Shown here: one piece after another, positions 51,874-60,756 of the stretch
How positions within the stretch are numbered: the stretch's first letter is position 1
How the letters are laid out: every line of letters starts with the position of its first letter
Assembly: GCA_018263435.1 (NCBI GenBank)
Contig: JAANXD010000075.1
Coordinates: forward strand, 1-64,000
Reading direction: 5' to 3'
From: Candidatus Scalindua arabica
GTDB lineage: Bacteria; Planctomycetota; Brocadiia; Brocadiales; Scalinduaceae
Length of the DNA stretch: 64,000 nucleotides
Made by a program: the position numbers and the translations under genes
The notes under the pieces: model-generated
What the model was told of the DNA's origin: nothing
Seen by the model: the letters and a program-made list of their open reading frames with translations, nothing else
The model's database searches: none

Positions 51874-54195
51874 TTACACAGTACAGCTTTTAAGTTCTCT
51901 TCCCATTACATAATTGTCTATTGCTACTGCCGCCTTCTTACCGGCGCCCATTGCGAGGATTACAGTTGCTGCCCCAGTAACTATATCGCCACCCGCAAAT
52001 ACACCTTTCTTTGATGTTAATCCGCTTTCTTCGTCTGCGACTATGTTGCCTCTCCTGTTAGTCTTTAAACCGGGTGTTGTAGTGGGTACTAGTGGATTAG
52101 GACCGTTACCTATGGCTACAATTACGCATTCGACATCCAGGACAGTTTCAGTACCCTCGATAGGAATTGGACGTCGCCTGCCTGATTCATCAGGTTCTCC
52201 TAATCTCATCTTTATACATTCCAGACCTTTTACCCATCCATTTTCATCACCTATAATCCTGATAGGATTCATCAAATATTTGAACTCCAGGCCTTCCTGT
52301 TGACCATGATGAACCTCCTCTATTCTGGCAGGCATCTCTGTTCTTGACCTACGATAGACAACATAAACGTGCTCTCCACCAAGACGTAAGGCGGTTCTGG
52401 CCGAGTCCATAGCCACGTTCCCGGCTCCCAGTACGGCAACCCTCTTTCTTCTCAATATAGGTGTTTCGTATTCCGGATCATATGCCTTCATTAAATTTAC
52501 CCTGGTCAGGTATTCATTGGCTGAATATACACCGTTGAGATTCTCTCCCGGTATCTGCATAAACATTGGCAGGCCGGCTCCGGTGCCCAGGAAAACAGCG
52601 CCAAAGCCATCATTCAAAAGTTCGTCCACAGTCTCAGTCTTTCCGATAATAGAATTAAGTTCAATCTTTACTCCCAGTTTTTTTAGATAATCTATCTCAG
52701 ATTCTACTATAGATTTTGGTAAACGAAATTCCGGTATCCCGTAGATCAATACGCCTCCGGCTTTATGCAATGTCTCAAAGATAGTTACATCATGCCCTTT
52801 TTTTGCCAGGTCCCCGGCTACTGTAAGACCGGCAGGGCCGGATCCAACAACGGCAATCTTGTGACCTGTTTTCTCGGGTATTTCCGGAATGAATATATCA
52901 CCATGTTCTCTTTCGTAATCCGCTACAAACCGTTCCAGACTGCCTATAGATACAGGATTACCTTTCTTGCCAACTACACAGACCTTTTCACACTGGTCTT
53001 CCTGAGGACATACCCTGCCGCAGACTGCGGGAAGGCCGTTCGTTTCCTTTATCTTACGGGCTGCACCAATATAATCACCCTCGCCTATTAGCTTAATAAA
53101 TGCTGGTATGTCTATATTAACAGGACATCCTTCAAAACATAATGGTTTTTTACATTGAAGACATCTAGTGGCCTCTCTCTGCGCCTGTTCAACAGAATAC
53201 CCAAATGGAACCTCTTTGAAATTCTTTTTTCTTGTTTCAGAGTCTTGTTGTGGCATTATCTGCCTTGGAACTTTTGGTTTCTTTCCAAATTCTAATAAAA
53301 CAGGTTGACTCGAAAGCTCTTCTTCTACTATTTTATAAGTTTTGGCTTTTTCTTCCTCCATACTACACGGTTCTGCTTGAGTGTCTTTCAGGCTTTCCTC
53401 TTTATCGGTATCATTATAAACCTTTAACCTTTTCATCAATGTGTCAAAGTCAACCTCATGGCCATCAAACTCGGGGCCGTCTACACAGGCGAATTTTGTC
53501 TTACCGCCTACTTCTACACGGCATGCACCGCACATTCCGGTTGCGTCAACCATAATGGGATTAAGGCTTACTATTGTCTTTATCTTATATGGTTTTGTTA
53601 CCTTACATACGGCTCCCATAAGCGGTACGGGGCCAACGGCAAATACAATGTCGACTTTTTTCTTGTTATCAATCATCTCCTGGAGTATTTGTGTAGGAAA
53701 GCCGTGGAATCCCTTGGATCCGTCGTCAGTAGCAATCAATAATTCGTTACTGATTTCATGCAGTCTATCCTCCATCAGCAGCAAACTCTCATTTCGTGCG
53801 CTTATGATGGAAATTACGTTGTTTCCGGCTTCATGCAGGGCCTCTGTTATTGGCATTGCCAGAGCAATGCCCAGGCCGCCGCCGATGCATACTGCTGTCC
53901 CGAAATTTTCAATATGAGTAGGATGTCCTAATGGGCCTAAAATATCCCTTATACAATCTCCCACTTCTAAGGCAGCTAATTGTTTGGTTGTGTGACCAAC
54001 AGCCTGAAAAACTATGTCAATAGTACCTTTATCCCTGTCAGAGCCGGCAATTGTCAGCGGTACCCTCTCGCCTTTTTCGTCGGTTATCAATACAATAAAC
54101 TGACCTGCCATTCTCTTGGCGGCAATCTTTGGCGCGTCAACCGTTATGGAATAAATTGATTCAGCAATTTTTTCTTTTTTAATTATTTTATACAT
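51874..54195 (-). CDS. Fused NfnB-NfnA-type NAD(P)H flavoprotein (sulfide dehydrogenase/GltD-like)
   Basis: 773 residues. Residues 1-280 form a ferredoxin:NADP reductase-like unit (FAD and NAD sites; CGACRVEVGGKTKFACVDGPEFDGHEVDF holds a [2Fe-2S] motif), as in SudB/NfnA. Residues ~310-773 resemble the glutamate synthase small subunit (GltD/SudA/NfnB): two [4Fe-4S] motifs (CLQCKKPLCFEGCP and CGRVCPQEDQCEKVC), FAD box IAVVGSGPAGLT and NAD box VAVLGAGNVAMD. In Pyrococcus and clostridia the two halves are separate subunits of NADH-dependent ferredoxin:NADP oxidoreductase (Nfn) that bifurcates electrons. A single fused chain is an unusual architecture. Its place ahead of thiSG-hisF suggests an operon rather than a functional link. 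Confidence 0.88.
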   Translation of the reverse strand: MYKIIKKEKIAESIYSITVDAPKIAAKRMAGQFIVLITDEKGERVPLTIAGSDRDKGTIDIVFQAVGHTTKQLAALEVGDCIRDILGPLGHPTHIENFGTAVCIGGGLGIALAMPITEALHEAGNNVISIISARNESLLLMEDRLHEISNELLIATDDGSKGFHGFPTQILQEMIDNKKKVDIVFAVGPVPLMGAVCKVTKPYKIKTIVSLNPIMVDATGMCGACRVEVGGKTKFACVDGPEFDGHEVDFDTLMKRLKVYNDTDKEESLKDTQAEPCSMEEEKAKTYKIVEEELSSQPVLLEFGKKPKVPRQIMPQQDSETRKKNFKEVPFGYSVEQAQREATRCLQCKKPLCFEGCPVNIDIPAFIKLIGEGDYIGAARKIKETNGLPAVCGRVCPQEDQCEKVCVVGKKGNPVSIGSLERFVADYEREHGDIFIPEIPEKTGHKIAVVGSGPAGLTVAGDLAKKGHDVTIFETLHKAGGVLIYGIPEFRLPKSIVESEIDYLKKLGVKIELNSIIGKTETVDELLNDGFGAVFLGTGAGLPMFMQIPGENLNGVYSANEYLTRVNLMKAYDPEYETPILRRKRVAVLGAGNVAMDSARTALRLGGEHVYVVYRRSRTEMPARIEEVHHGQQEGLEFKYLMNPIRIIGDENGWVKGLECIKMRLGEPDESGRRRPIPIEGTETVLDVECVIVAIGNGPNPLVPTTTPGLKTNRRGNIVADEESGLTSKKGVFAGGDIVTGAATVILAMGAGKKAAVAIDNYVMGRELKSCTV

Positions 54196-54638
54196 AGATT
54201 ATTTCTTTAGCTTTATACATGTACTGTTTCGGTATAAAATCAGCTCTGGCAAGTAAAAGAATTGCCGCCTGGCTCTTTTTACCAAGGTGGTACATGTCAT
54301 TGTGCAATCATGATACCAACACCAATGAAAAAGTGAAACAACTCCTCTATTTTTCAAGCATATTCCTAAGTATTATTAAACATTGAAGATAGAAAAATGT
54401 TTACAAGTTTTTGGGTTTTAATCTTGTGTTTAATACCTGAAAATATCAGACAAAATGTCAATTACTTAACCATGCAACAGCTTTTTTATCGACATAGTTC
54501 CTTATCCACTTTAAAATCTTACCCTTGATTTTGCAAGTTAAAATTCATAGTAAAAAGAGATTTTGACAAGCTTTGAACGCTTATATATAATCCGCGCGAG
54601 TCTGGATTTAAAAAGAGCATAAAAAACACAAAAACAGG
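54196..54638. other. 443-bp non-coding region with a strong promoter
   Basis: AT-rich intergenic DNA between the divergent flavoprotein and UDG genes. The only recognisable element is the promoter at 54563-54591. No tRNA, ORF with codon character or repeat was seen. Confidence 0.6.
54563..54591 (+). promoter_or_regulatory. Consensus sigma-70 promoter of the UDG gene
   Basis: A perfect TTGACA (54563-54568), a 17-base spacer and a perfect TATAAT (54586-54591). Transcription should begin near 54598, about 40 bases before the uracil-DNA glycosylase start at 54639. This is the strongest promoter match seen in the window. Confidence 0.85.
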
Positions 54639-55367
54639 ATGAGTTCATCGTCTAAATCAACCAGGATACAGAAAACAAACGCTGAGATATTGTCGCTGCT
54701 TGACGGTCTTTCTGATAAAGTTGATTTAGAAAGGAAATTTGGCGCAGATTACCTGCCGCTAGCTCCAATTGATACCCAGAACGAAAGGAAAACGGACGAA
54801 TTGAGTAAAACAGAGAAGACTAAAGCACTTAGTAAATTAGAAAAACAGGTAAAGAAATGTACAAAATGTGGGTTATGTGAAGGCAGGACGAATGTAGTCT
54901 TTGGGGTCGGTGACCCTGATGCAGACCTTATGTTTGTTGGGGAGGCGCCGGGCTATTATGAGGATGTACAGGGAGAACCATTTGTCGGCAGGGCCGGACA
55001 GCTTTTAACCAAGATTATAGAATCAATAGGTTTGAAGAGGGAGGAGGTATATATTGCCAATATCCTGAAGTGCCGTCCACCGGAGAACAGGAATCCCAAT
55101 GCTAAGGAAATAGTTCTATGTACCCCGCATTTGATTAAACAAATTGAGATAATACGCCCAAAGGTAATATGCGCATTGGGAACATTTGCCGCACAGACAT
55201 TGCTGGATACAAAGGAGGCTATCGGTAAACTGCGCGGGAAATTCTTTGAATATCAAGGCACAAAATTCCTGCCTACCTATCATCCCGCATATCTGCTGAG
55301 AAATCCCAATGATAAGAAAAAAGTCTGGTCTGATATAAAGAAAGTACGTGATTACTTAAAGAAATGA
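54639..55367 (+). CDS. Uracil-DNA glycosylase family 4 ([4Fe-4S])
   Basis: 242 residues. Residues 1-75 are a charged extension; the core begins at KKCTKCGLCEGRTNVVFGVG (Cys ligands). Motif A is GEAPGYYEDVQGEPFVGRAGQLL, NILKCRPPENRNP carries a further Fe-S ligand, and motif B is PTYHPAYLLRNP. It removes uracil from DNA to prevent C-to-T mutation. The N-terminal tail is variable in this family. It is transcribed from the consensus promoter at 54563-54591. Confidence 0.93.
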   Translation: MSSSSKSTRIQKTNAEILSLLDGLSDKVDLERKFGADYLPLAPIDTQNERKTDELSKTEKTKALSKLEKQVKKCTKCGLCEGRTNVVFGVGDPDADLMFVGEAPGYYEDVQGEPFVGRAGQLLTKIIESIGLKREEVYIANILKCRPPENRNPNAKEIVLCTPHLIKQIEIIRPKVICALGTFAAQTLLDTKEAIGKLRGKFFEYQGTKFLPTYHPAYLLRNPNDKKKVWSDIKKVRDYLKK

Positions 55368-55400
55368 TTCAGCCACGAAGCCTGAGCCTAAATGATTAAC

Positions 55401-55459
55401 GTAGCGGAGGTCTTTGGACCTCCACTCCGTGGAAGTGGAAACCTGAAGGTTTCCGCTAC
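55401..55459. repeat. Palindromic element supplying the mnmE stop
   Basis: Fifty-nine bases with ends gtagcgga/tccgctac (55401-55408 and 55452-55459) and inner arms ggaggtc/gacctcc and ggaagtgg...aacctgaaggtttcc. It can fold into hairpins on either strand. Its right end lies inside the mnmE frame: ttgTAGcgg supplies the stop codon. Related pieces occur at 38602-38620 and 38694-38718. Confidence 0.75.
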
Positions 55460-56787
55460 AACTGAGAATCAACAATACAGTCCAAAAGATTTTGTTTTAT
55501 ATCATTTAACAGATTCGAGTCATTCTTTATTCCTTCGGCCGTTTGAATGCATTTCTCAGAAAATAGCAAGGCTCTTGATATATATTCCTGCTGACGTTTG
55601 GTGAAGATTATGGGCTTTCCAGGTGTGTATTCTATGAACTCCTTAAATTCGGAGATCAGGCTCTCTTCAAGTGTTGAAATGCCGTCGCCATTCAAGGCGG
55701 ATATCTGACATATCGGTTCAAACGTATCTCCAATAAGTGTTGACAGGTTTAGTTTACACGGCAGGTCTGCCTTGTTTATTACTGGAAATATGGATACCTT
55801 GTGGGAGTTGTCTGCTTTATGCAGATCAAGTTTTTCAATAAATTCAATCAACTCGTTGTCTTCTCTTTCTGCAGGTTTAGAATTGTCGAACACAATGATT
55901 ATTTTATCTGCTTCACTTAACTGTTTCTTGCTTTCCAGGACGCCGAGCATTTCTACCTCGTGATCTGTATCTCTGATACCGGCCGTATCAATTATTGTGA
56001 ATGGCATACCGTCGAATGAAATCAACTCGTCGACGGCGTCTCTTGTCGTTCCCGGTTCTTTATGAGTAATTGATCTGTCTTCTTTCAGGAGTTCATTAAT
56101 TAGCGTGGATTTGCCTGCGTTGGGTTTGCCGGTAATAATCAGTTTCTGAGGCGACGTGATTGCACAGCCGAAGACAGCGGTTCTCACTGTTTCTCTTAGC
56201 TGGTTATTGATATGGTTTAACAGCTCTCCTGTATTATCGCATTTTTCTATCTCTCCGATTATTTTATTTACAATAGAGCTTAATGCACCGTTATATTGGT
56301 CCAGGAGGACTTTTGCGCCTAATCTTGTTTTTGCTTTGGGTATTTCTAATAGCGCTTCTCCCTGAATAAGGTCAATCTTATTGTTTGTGAGAGAGCGATT
56401 AGCAAGCTCTTTCCAGTGAACCTCCTTTGCTCCTGCAGCTACAACGCATTCAAGTGTCTTCTTTACTGCCCGGATGCCGCCGTGACAATTAACCTCGACC
56501 AAATCTTCTCCAGTAAAACTGTCTTGCTCCCTCAGTACGTTTACGATTACCTCGTCAACTGGTGAACCGTTTGAACAAATATCACCGTAGTAAAGTCTCT
56601 TTGACTCTGCATTCCTCAAGTTTTTCAATTTCTTTCCCTTGAATACCGTGTTTACTATTCTCAGTGAGTCCGGCCCTGATACCTGTATCACACCTATTCC
56701 TCCTTCTCCAATAGGAGTGGTAATAGATGCGATTGTTTTATTTTTCATCATATTATTATTTTCGAAGCTTGCCAGACTTGCAGTCAT
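55456..56787 (-). CDS. mnmE: MnmE/TrmE-like tRNA-modification GTPase with lost C-terminus
   Basis: 443 residues; homologues start at ASITTPIGEGGIGVIQVSGP (about residue 20), so a later ATG (MMKNKTIASITTPIG, residue 13 or 14) is likely. The N-terminal formyl-THF-binding fold, P-loop GKPNAGKST (near 224), DTAGIRDTDHEVE, VINKADLP and SALNGDGI show a Ras-like G domain. MnmE acts with MnmG on wobble uridines. Deviations: the KRAF-type region reads ANRSL, and the helical domain is short. The protein ends at CIVDSQL, where about 20 residues and the conserved terminal C(I/L)GK with the functional Cys would follow. The stop codon is supplied by the palindromic element at 55401-55459. Modification activity is therefore doubtful, though the GTPase core looks intact. 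Confidence 0.85.
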   Translation of the reverse strand: MTASLASFENNNMMKNKTIASITTPIGEGGIGVIQVSGPDSLRIVNTVFKGKKLKNLRNAESKRLYYGDICSNGSPVDEVIVNVLREQDSFTGEDLVEVNCHGGIRAVKKTLECVVAAGAKEVHWKELANRSLTNNKIDLIQGEALLEIPKAKTRLGAKVLLDQYNGALSSIVNKIIGEIEKCDNTGELLNHINNQLRETVRTAVFGCAITSPQKLIITGKPNAGKSTLINELLKEDRSITHKEPGTTRDAVDELISFDGMPFTIIDTAGIRDTDHEVEMLGVLESKKQLSEADKIIIVFDNSKPAEREDNELIEFIEKLDLHKADNSHKVSIFPVINKADLPCKLNLSTLIGDTFEPICQISALNGDGISTLEESLISEFKEFIEYTPGKPIIFTKRQQEYISRALLFSEKCIQTAEGIKNDSNLLNDIKQNLLDCIVDSQL

Positions 56788-56863
56788 TCAGGCGTGTAAG
56801 ATTGAACTAGCGTAGACAAATGGTAGTAGGCAAAAGGAGGTAATTGTATGTTGAATTGCAGTG

Positions 56864-57244
56864 TTAGGCCAATAATACATGTTTTCCATATTGTATCAAA
56901 GTGTCATCATGGGTTAATAAACGCATGGGCTCAACGATGCTCTGAGCTATTAACATTCGGTCAAATGGATCCTTATGGTGGTCGGGTAAGTTTGAAACCT
57001 GGCAGGCGTGATTAATTGTAATATTCAATACGCTAATCCCACTACTTTTGATTGATTCCAGGAATTCATCCATATCTATTTGTATCCTTCCCAATGATTT
57101 CTTAATTGCAATTTCCCACGCATTGACAGTACTCATAAAAATATCATTAGCAGTATTTCCGATAATGTTTACAGCGGCATCAGATAATCTTCTATCATCC
57201 TTCAGCCACCACAAGAGAATATGCGTATCTAATAATATTCTCAT
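56864..57244 (-). CDS. vapC: VapC-type PIN-domain toxin
   Basis: 126 residues with the PIN acidic residues: LLDTHILLWWLKD (Asp6), NAWEIAIKKSLG (Glu, near 43), HHKDPFDRMLIAQS (Asp, near 94). RNA-cleaving toxin of the VapC group that usually cuts tRNA or rRNA. The antitoxin gene precedes it by 14 bases on the same strand. The ATG at 57244 has a ggagg site (aggagg) upstream. The pair sits between mnmE and argJ. Confidence 0.9.
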   Translation of the reverse strand: MRILLDTHILLWWLKDDRRLSDAAVNIIGNTANDIFMSTVNAWEIAIKKSLGRIQIDMDEFLESIKSSGISVLNITINHACQVSNLPDHHKDPFDRMLIAQSIVEPMRLLTHDDTLIQYGKHVLLA

Positions 57245-57258
57245 TATTAATTCCTCCT

Positions 57259-57498
57259 TTATTTATGAAAGGATTGAATAACACCATCAGGTAAAGGGTC
57301 TTCAAAGTTATTACTAATCTTTATTTTTCCTTTCATAAGTCCTCGAAGCCGCTTAACCTGCTTATCATTAAAAGGGACTAATTTGGCCTTAGGTTTGCCT
57401 GATTTAGCTATTACAATTTCTTTTTCTGTGCCATTTGCTATTTCATCAATGAGGCGAGATAAATGTGTCTTTGCCTGGTGGACATTAACCTGTGACAT
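57259..57498 (-). CDS. Phd/YefM-family antitoxin
   Basis: 79 residues: VNVHQAKTHLSRLIDEIANG followed by TEKEIVIAKSGKPKAKLVPF is the Phd/YefM signature; a basic linker (KQVKRLRGLMKGK) and a flexible end follow, which bind the toxin. Expected to repress its own operon. It pairs with the PIN toxin downstream. No direct repeats were found around this module, unlike the other TA loci. Confidence 0.9.
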   Translation of the reverse strand: MSQVNVHQAKTHLSRLIDEIANGTEKEIVIAKSGKPKAKLVPFNDKQVKRLRGLMKGKIKISNNFEDPLPDGVIQSFHK

Positions 57499-57680
57499 GC
57501 TGAGTCTCCTATAGTTTGCCGGAATTTAAAAGACTTAGTTTAGCTTAGTCTTATTGATTTGTCAAACTTTTTTAATCTATTATAAAATGGTATTCTTGGT
57601 TTTGGAAAGGATTAACGGTTAGGCTAGTTATATACGGATCAGGAATCGTTCAACCAGGTGAGAAGTTACTAAAAAAAGTT

Positions 57681-58898
57681 TCATGTATGGTAGTCCGCGT
57701 TGATACTTACGTATTCTTTTGATAGATCACACGTCCAGAGCGTAGAGCTTTTATTACCAATTCCAAGGTGTAGTTGAATCGTGATCTCATTCTTCTTCAT
57801 TTCACTGAGTAATTTCTTTGGGAGGGGCGTTACCGGTAAACCTTTCCTGTATATCGTTATTTTGTTAACAGACAGTTTTAGTTTGGATTCGTCAAGAATA
57901 ACTCCTGAATAGCCGGCGGCAGAGACGATACGTCCCCAATTGGGATCTTCTCCATTAATGGCGGTCTTTACTAACATTGATTCCGCTATTGTCCGTGCAA
58001 TCTTCTCTGCATCTGATATTGATTTAGCCTCGTTTATCTCAACCTGAATAAATTTTGTTGCACCTTCACCATCCTTTATGATTGCCTTTGCCATGTGCAT
58101 GGTTACATAATCCAGTGCCTTCTGGAAGAGTGCAAGGTCGGTACTTCTTGATGATGTTATATTGCGGTTGTGCGCCATTCCGTTTGCAAGTATGGCAACC
58201 ATATCACTTGTACTCATATGGCCGTCTACGGTGATTTGGTTAAAAGAGGTCTCTACAGACTTTTTGATGCAGGATTTCAAGGTGTTTAAAGAGATTGCGG
58301 CGTCAGTAGTAATGAAGCAGAACATGGTAGCCATTTTTGGAGAGATCATGCCGGAACCTTTGGCTGTTGCACCTATGGCAACCTCCTTGCCTCCTATTTT
58401 TGTTTTAACGGCAATTTGTTTGGGTACGGTGTCAGTTGTTATTATGGCCTTTGCAATGTTTATTGAATGTGTCTCATTACTTCCTAAACGTGCAGAGGAT
58501 TTGCTTATGCCGGATTTTATCTTTGCCATTGGAAGGTGATGTCCGATTATGCCAGTAGAGGCGACTATAACTTCATTCGATTTGATGTTAAGGTGTCCGG
58601 AAGTAAGTTGTGCCATTGTCTCCGCATCCTTATAGCCCTTCTTACCTGTACATGCATTGGCATTTCCACTGTTTACCACTATGGCATGTGCCGTGCCGTT
58701 TGCTACTACCTTCTTGCTGTATTTGATTGGTGCGGCGACTATCTGGTTTGTGGTAAAGAGCGCTGCGGCCTTGCATGGCTGTTCAGAGAAGATGATACCG
58801 ATGTCGTGGTTTTTGATACTTCTCTTTAAACCACAATGTACAGAACCTGCTTTGAAACCCTTTGGAGCAATAACTCCTTTGCGGATTGTCTTGATCAT
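57681..58898 (-). CDS. argJ: Bifunctional ornithine acetyltransferase / N-acetylglutamate synthase
   Basis: 405 residues from ATG 58898; an in-frame ATG at 58976 would overlap the upstream gene, and homologues begin with IRKGVIAPKGFKAG. ArgJ transfers the acetyl group from N-acetylornithine to glutamate, closing the arginine cycle, and is matured by self-cleavage before the Thr of KMATMFCF. GSGMISPKMATM, SFNQITVDGHMSTSD and GEDPNWGRIVSAAGYSG are visible. It follows the arginine decarboxylase gene by 22 bases. Confidence 0.94.
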   Translation of the reverse strand: MIKTIRKGVIAPKGFKAGSVHCGLKRSIKNHDIGIIFSEQPCKAAALFTTNQIVAAPIKYSKKVVANGTAHAIVVNSGNANACTGKKGYKDAETMAQLTSGHLNIKSNEVIVASTGIIGHHLPMAKIKSGISKSSARLGSNETHSINIAKAIITTDTVPKQIAVKTKIGGKEVAIGATAKGSGMISPKMATMFCFITTDAAISLNTLKSCIKKSVETSFNQITVDGHMSTSDMVAILANGMAHNRNITSSRSTDLALFQKALDYVTMHMAKAIIKDGEGATKFIQVEINEAKSISDAEKIARTIAESMLVKTAINGEDPNWGRIVSAAGYSGVILDESKLKLSVNKITIYRKGLPVTPLPKKLLSEMKKNEITIQLHLGIGNKSSTLWTCDLSKEYVSINADYHT

Positions 58899-58920
58899 AG
58901 CATGAAAATAAACATTAGAT

Positions 58921-59469
58921 TTAAGGTAGGAAGACTGCGGCGGATACAACCGTAGACCACAAGCCTTTTTTATCACCCTTTGCAGATTGGGTAGTGTTTC
59001 TGGACTTTACTATTTTACCACTCATTCGGTATATTTCTTTACGTTCGTCGTAATTCTTCTCCGGATCGAATTCAACGCCTTGCGTACTGGCAAGCATTGA
59101 TGCTGCCAGGTCTTCCGCATAATCACCGGATATTTCGTCTGTTTCACCATATGCATGATGTTCACTCAGGTATCCGTAATGATTAGGTTCGGCAGGTACT
59201 GCCAAACCAACTGATGCCGATATCATTCTATTTGGTTCATTGGTCGAATTAGTACTCATTACACAGAATACTATCTGGCCGGGTTGTATAAGTTTAAAAC
59301 CTTGCGACTTTGGGATGATCTTACAATTTGGCGGAAAGATGCTTGACACACTGACCAGATTGCATTTTTCTATACCGGCTTTTCGCAGGGCAAGTTCCAG
59401 AGACTGCAACTTCTCTTTATGCTTGCCTACTCCTTTTGTGAAGAAAACTTTCTTTGGTACTAATTGCAT
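58921..59469 (-). CDS. Pyruvoyl-dependent arginine decarboxylase
   Basis: 182 residues of the PvlArgDC family. The proenzyme cleaves itself at a Ser-Ser bond in [16 protein letters not shown] (about residues 39-54), forming the pyruvoyl cofactor on the large chain. [39 protein letters not shown] and [12 protein letters not shown] are typical. It makes agmatine from arginine, the first step to polyamines. Its partner in the operon is argJ, which makes arginine precursors. Confidence 0.93.
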   Translation of the reverse strand: MQLVPKKVFFTKGVGKHKEKLQSLELALRKAGIEKCNLVSVSSIFPPNCKIIPKSQGFKLIQPGQIVFCVMSTNSTNEPNRMISASVGLAVPAEPNHYGYLSEHHAYGETDEISGDYAEDLAASMLASTQGVEFDPEKNYDERKEIYRMSGKIVKSRNTTQSAKGDKKGLWSTVVSAAVFLP

Positions 59470-59601
59470 TTTTATATATTATTTCAAATTTACCTACTGC
59501 TTTTAACGATAGAAATGATTTGGTCTGGAACGCTTAAAAATCAAGAATGCTACAATATAATTTTGTTTATTGAATCTGTCAAAAGAATTTTCCTTATAAG
59601 A

Positions 59602-59907
59602 TTACTTTCTTAATTTTTTGCCAAGTTTCCTTTCCACAGATTTAACCTTACCAGAGATTCTACCTGTCCTGCCCTTACTATCATCTATTGTGATAGTGGT
59701 TAATACGCGGTCTGAGTCTTTAAGAATCTTATTGTGACATTTCTTGATGAGTTTAAATATATTACCCCAGTCACCCTCTAATATGGTACCCATGGAATGT
59801 AGTTTGTATTTTATCCCGCTTTCGCTGACGATCTTTAATACTTCTGCTACCTGTGTGCTCAAACTGCTCCCCTTGCCTATCGGCACAATACTGAAGTTAA
59901 CTACCAT
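59602..59907 (-). CDS. MTH1187/YkoF-type thiamine-binding protein (DUF77)
   Basis: 101 residues, full length. VVNFSIVPIGKGSSLSTQVAEVLKIV, YKLHSMGTILEGDWGNIFKLIKKCH and DDSKGRTGRISGKVKSVERKLG define the MTH1187 family, ferredoxin-like dimers that bind thiamine or its hydroxymethylpyrimidine part. Biological role unclear (storage, delivery). It precedes the arginine genes on the same strand but with a 132-base gap. Confidence 0.9.
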   Translation of the reverse strand: MVVNFSIVPIGKGSSLSTQVAEVLKIVSESGIKYKLHSMGTILEGDWGNIFKLIKKCHNKILKDSDRVLTTITIDDSKGRTGRISGKVKSVERKLGKKLRK

Positions 59908-59998
59908 TTGTCATCTCCTTTTTTAATAAAATATTGAATTGTTTAGAAACGTATTTGACTTTTGTCTGTATGGGATTAGAATAGTTTTCTGTTTTAAA

Positions 59999-60082
59999 GC
60001 GGAAGTGGCGGAGTTGGCAGACGCGCTAGGTTGAGGGCCTAGTCCTCGCAAGGGGGTGGGGGTTCGAATCCCCCCTTCCGCA
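59999..60082 (+). tRNA. tRNA-Leu (GAG)
   Basis: 84 bases, class II with a long variable arm. Acceptor GCGGAAG/CTTCCGC, D-arm with GGCGGAGTTGGCAGACGC, anticodon stem CTAGG/CCTAG around TTGAGGG (anticodon GAG), variable hairpin tcctcgcaaggggg, T-arm GGGGGTTCGAATCCCCC. CCA is not encoded. Reads CUC/CUU. Confidence 0.95.
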
Positions 60083-60150
60083 TTTAATCAAATCTATTAT
60101 ACCTGAGACTTACGACTTATTACATACAAAAATACCGTCACCACACGTTA

Positions 60151-60346
60151 ATAGGGACAGCGACTATTTTTTTTTGGTGGACCCGCTTCGAATAGCCAGT
60201 GCCGAGATAAGTATCTCTTTATAAAACAGTCGCTGTCCCTCATCTAATTAGGGACAGCGCCTATTTAACAGGACTTCCCCAAATTTTTTTAAGGAGATGC
60301 TATTTGGTAGAGCATCACCATAAAAAATTGGGGGAACTCCTGTTAA
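60151..60346. repeat. Two adjacent inverted-repeat elements
   Basis: First element: gggacagcgact (60154-60165) and agtcgctgtccc (60228-60239), with a third half-copy gggacagcg at 60251. Second: ttaacaggacttccccaaattttttta (60265-60291) with its near-complement at 60321-60346, enclosing a small hairpin gatgct/agcatc. The gggacagcgact words are of the REP-like type often associated with TnpA-Y1 transposases, but no such transposase is in the window. The whole 380-bp stretch from tRNA-Leu to the BrnT-like gene has no gene. Confidence 0.65.
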
Positions 60347-60465
60347 AGTTTCCTCTTGATTCTAGTTTCTAGACTCATTATTATAAATCTCAGAATTTCT
60401 ACAATTCACCAAGTTGTCATATCCTGAAGGGTTTTATAGAATAAAGATATTATTTATGATAAATA

Positions 60466-60756
60466 ATGGAACCGATTAATGTTCGATTTTATATTGATCC
60501 TGAAGCTAGAAGACCTCACATCTATAATCATGGAGTCAAAGAAAGTGAAGTCAAAGATATTCTATCAAAACCTGGAGAAGACCGTGTTGGAAAAGAAGGA
60601 TCGAGAGTGGCTTTAGGGCAAACAAGAGCAGGAAGATATTTAAGAGTTATTTATGTTCCTGATCCAGAACCCAATAGTGTGTTTGTAATTACTGCATATG
60701 AATTAAAAGGAAAACCATTAATAGCGTATCGTAGACGAAGGAGAAGAAAAAAATGA
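60466..60756 (+). CDS. BrnT/DUF4258-like toxin
   Basis: 96 residues. NVRFYIDPEARRPHIYNHGVKESEVKDIL, GEDRVGKEGSRVALGQTRAGRYLRVIYVPD and VFVITAYELKGKPLIAYRRR are arranged as in small RelE-like toxins of the BrnT/DUF4258 group (histidine early, Arg-rich end). The stop overlaps the start of the following short gene by four bases. Exact family is inferred; ribonuclease activity is expected. Confidence 0.7.
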   Translation: MEPINVRFYIDPEARRPHIYNHGVKESEVKDILSKPGEDRVGKEGSRVALGQTRAGRYLRVIYVPDPEPNSVFVITAYELKGKPLIAYRRRRRRKK

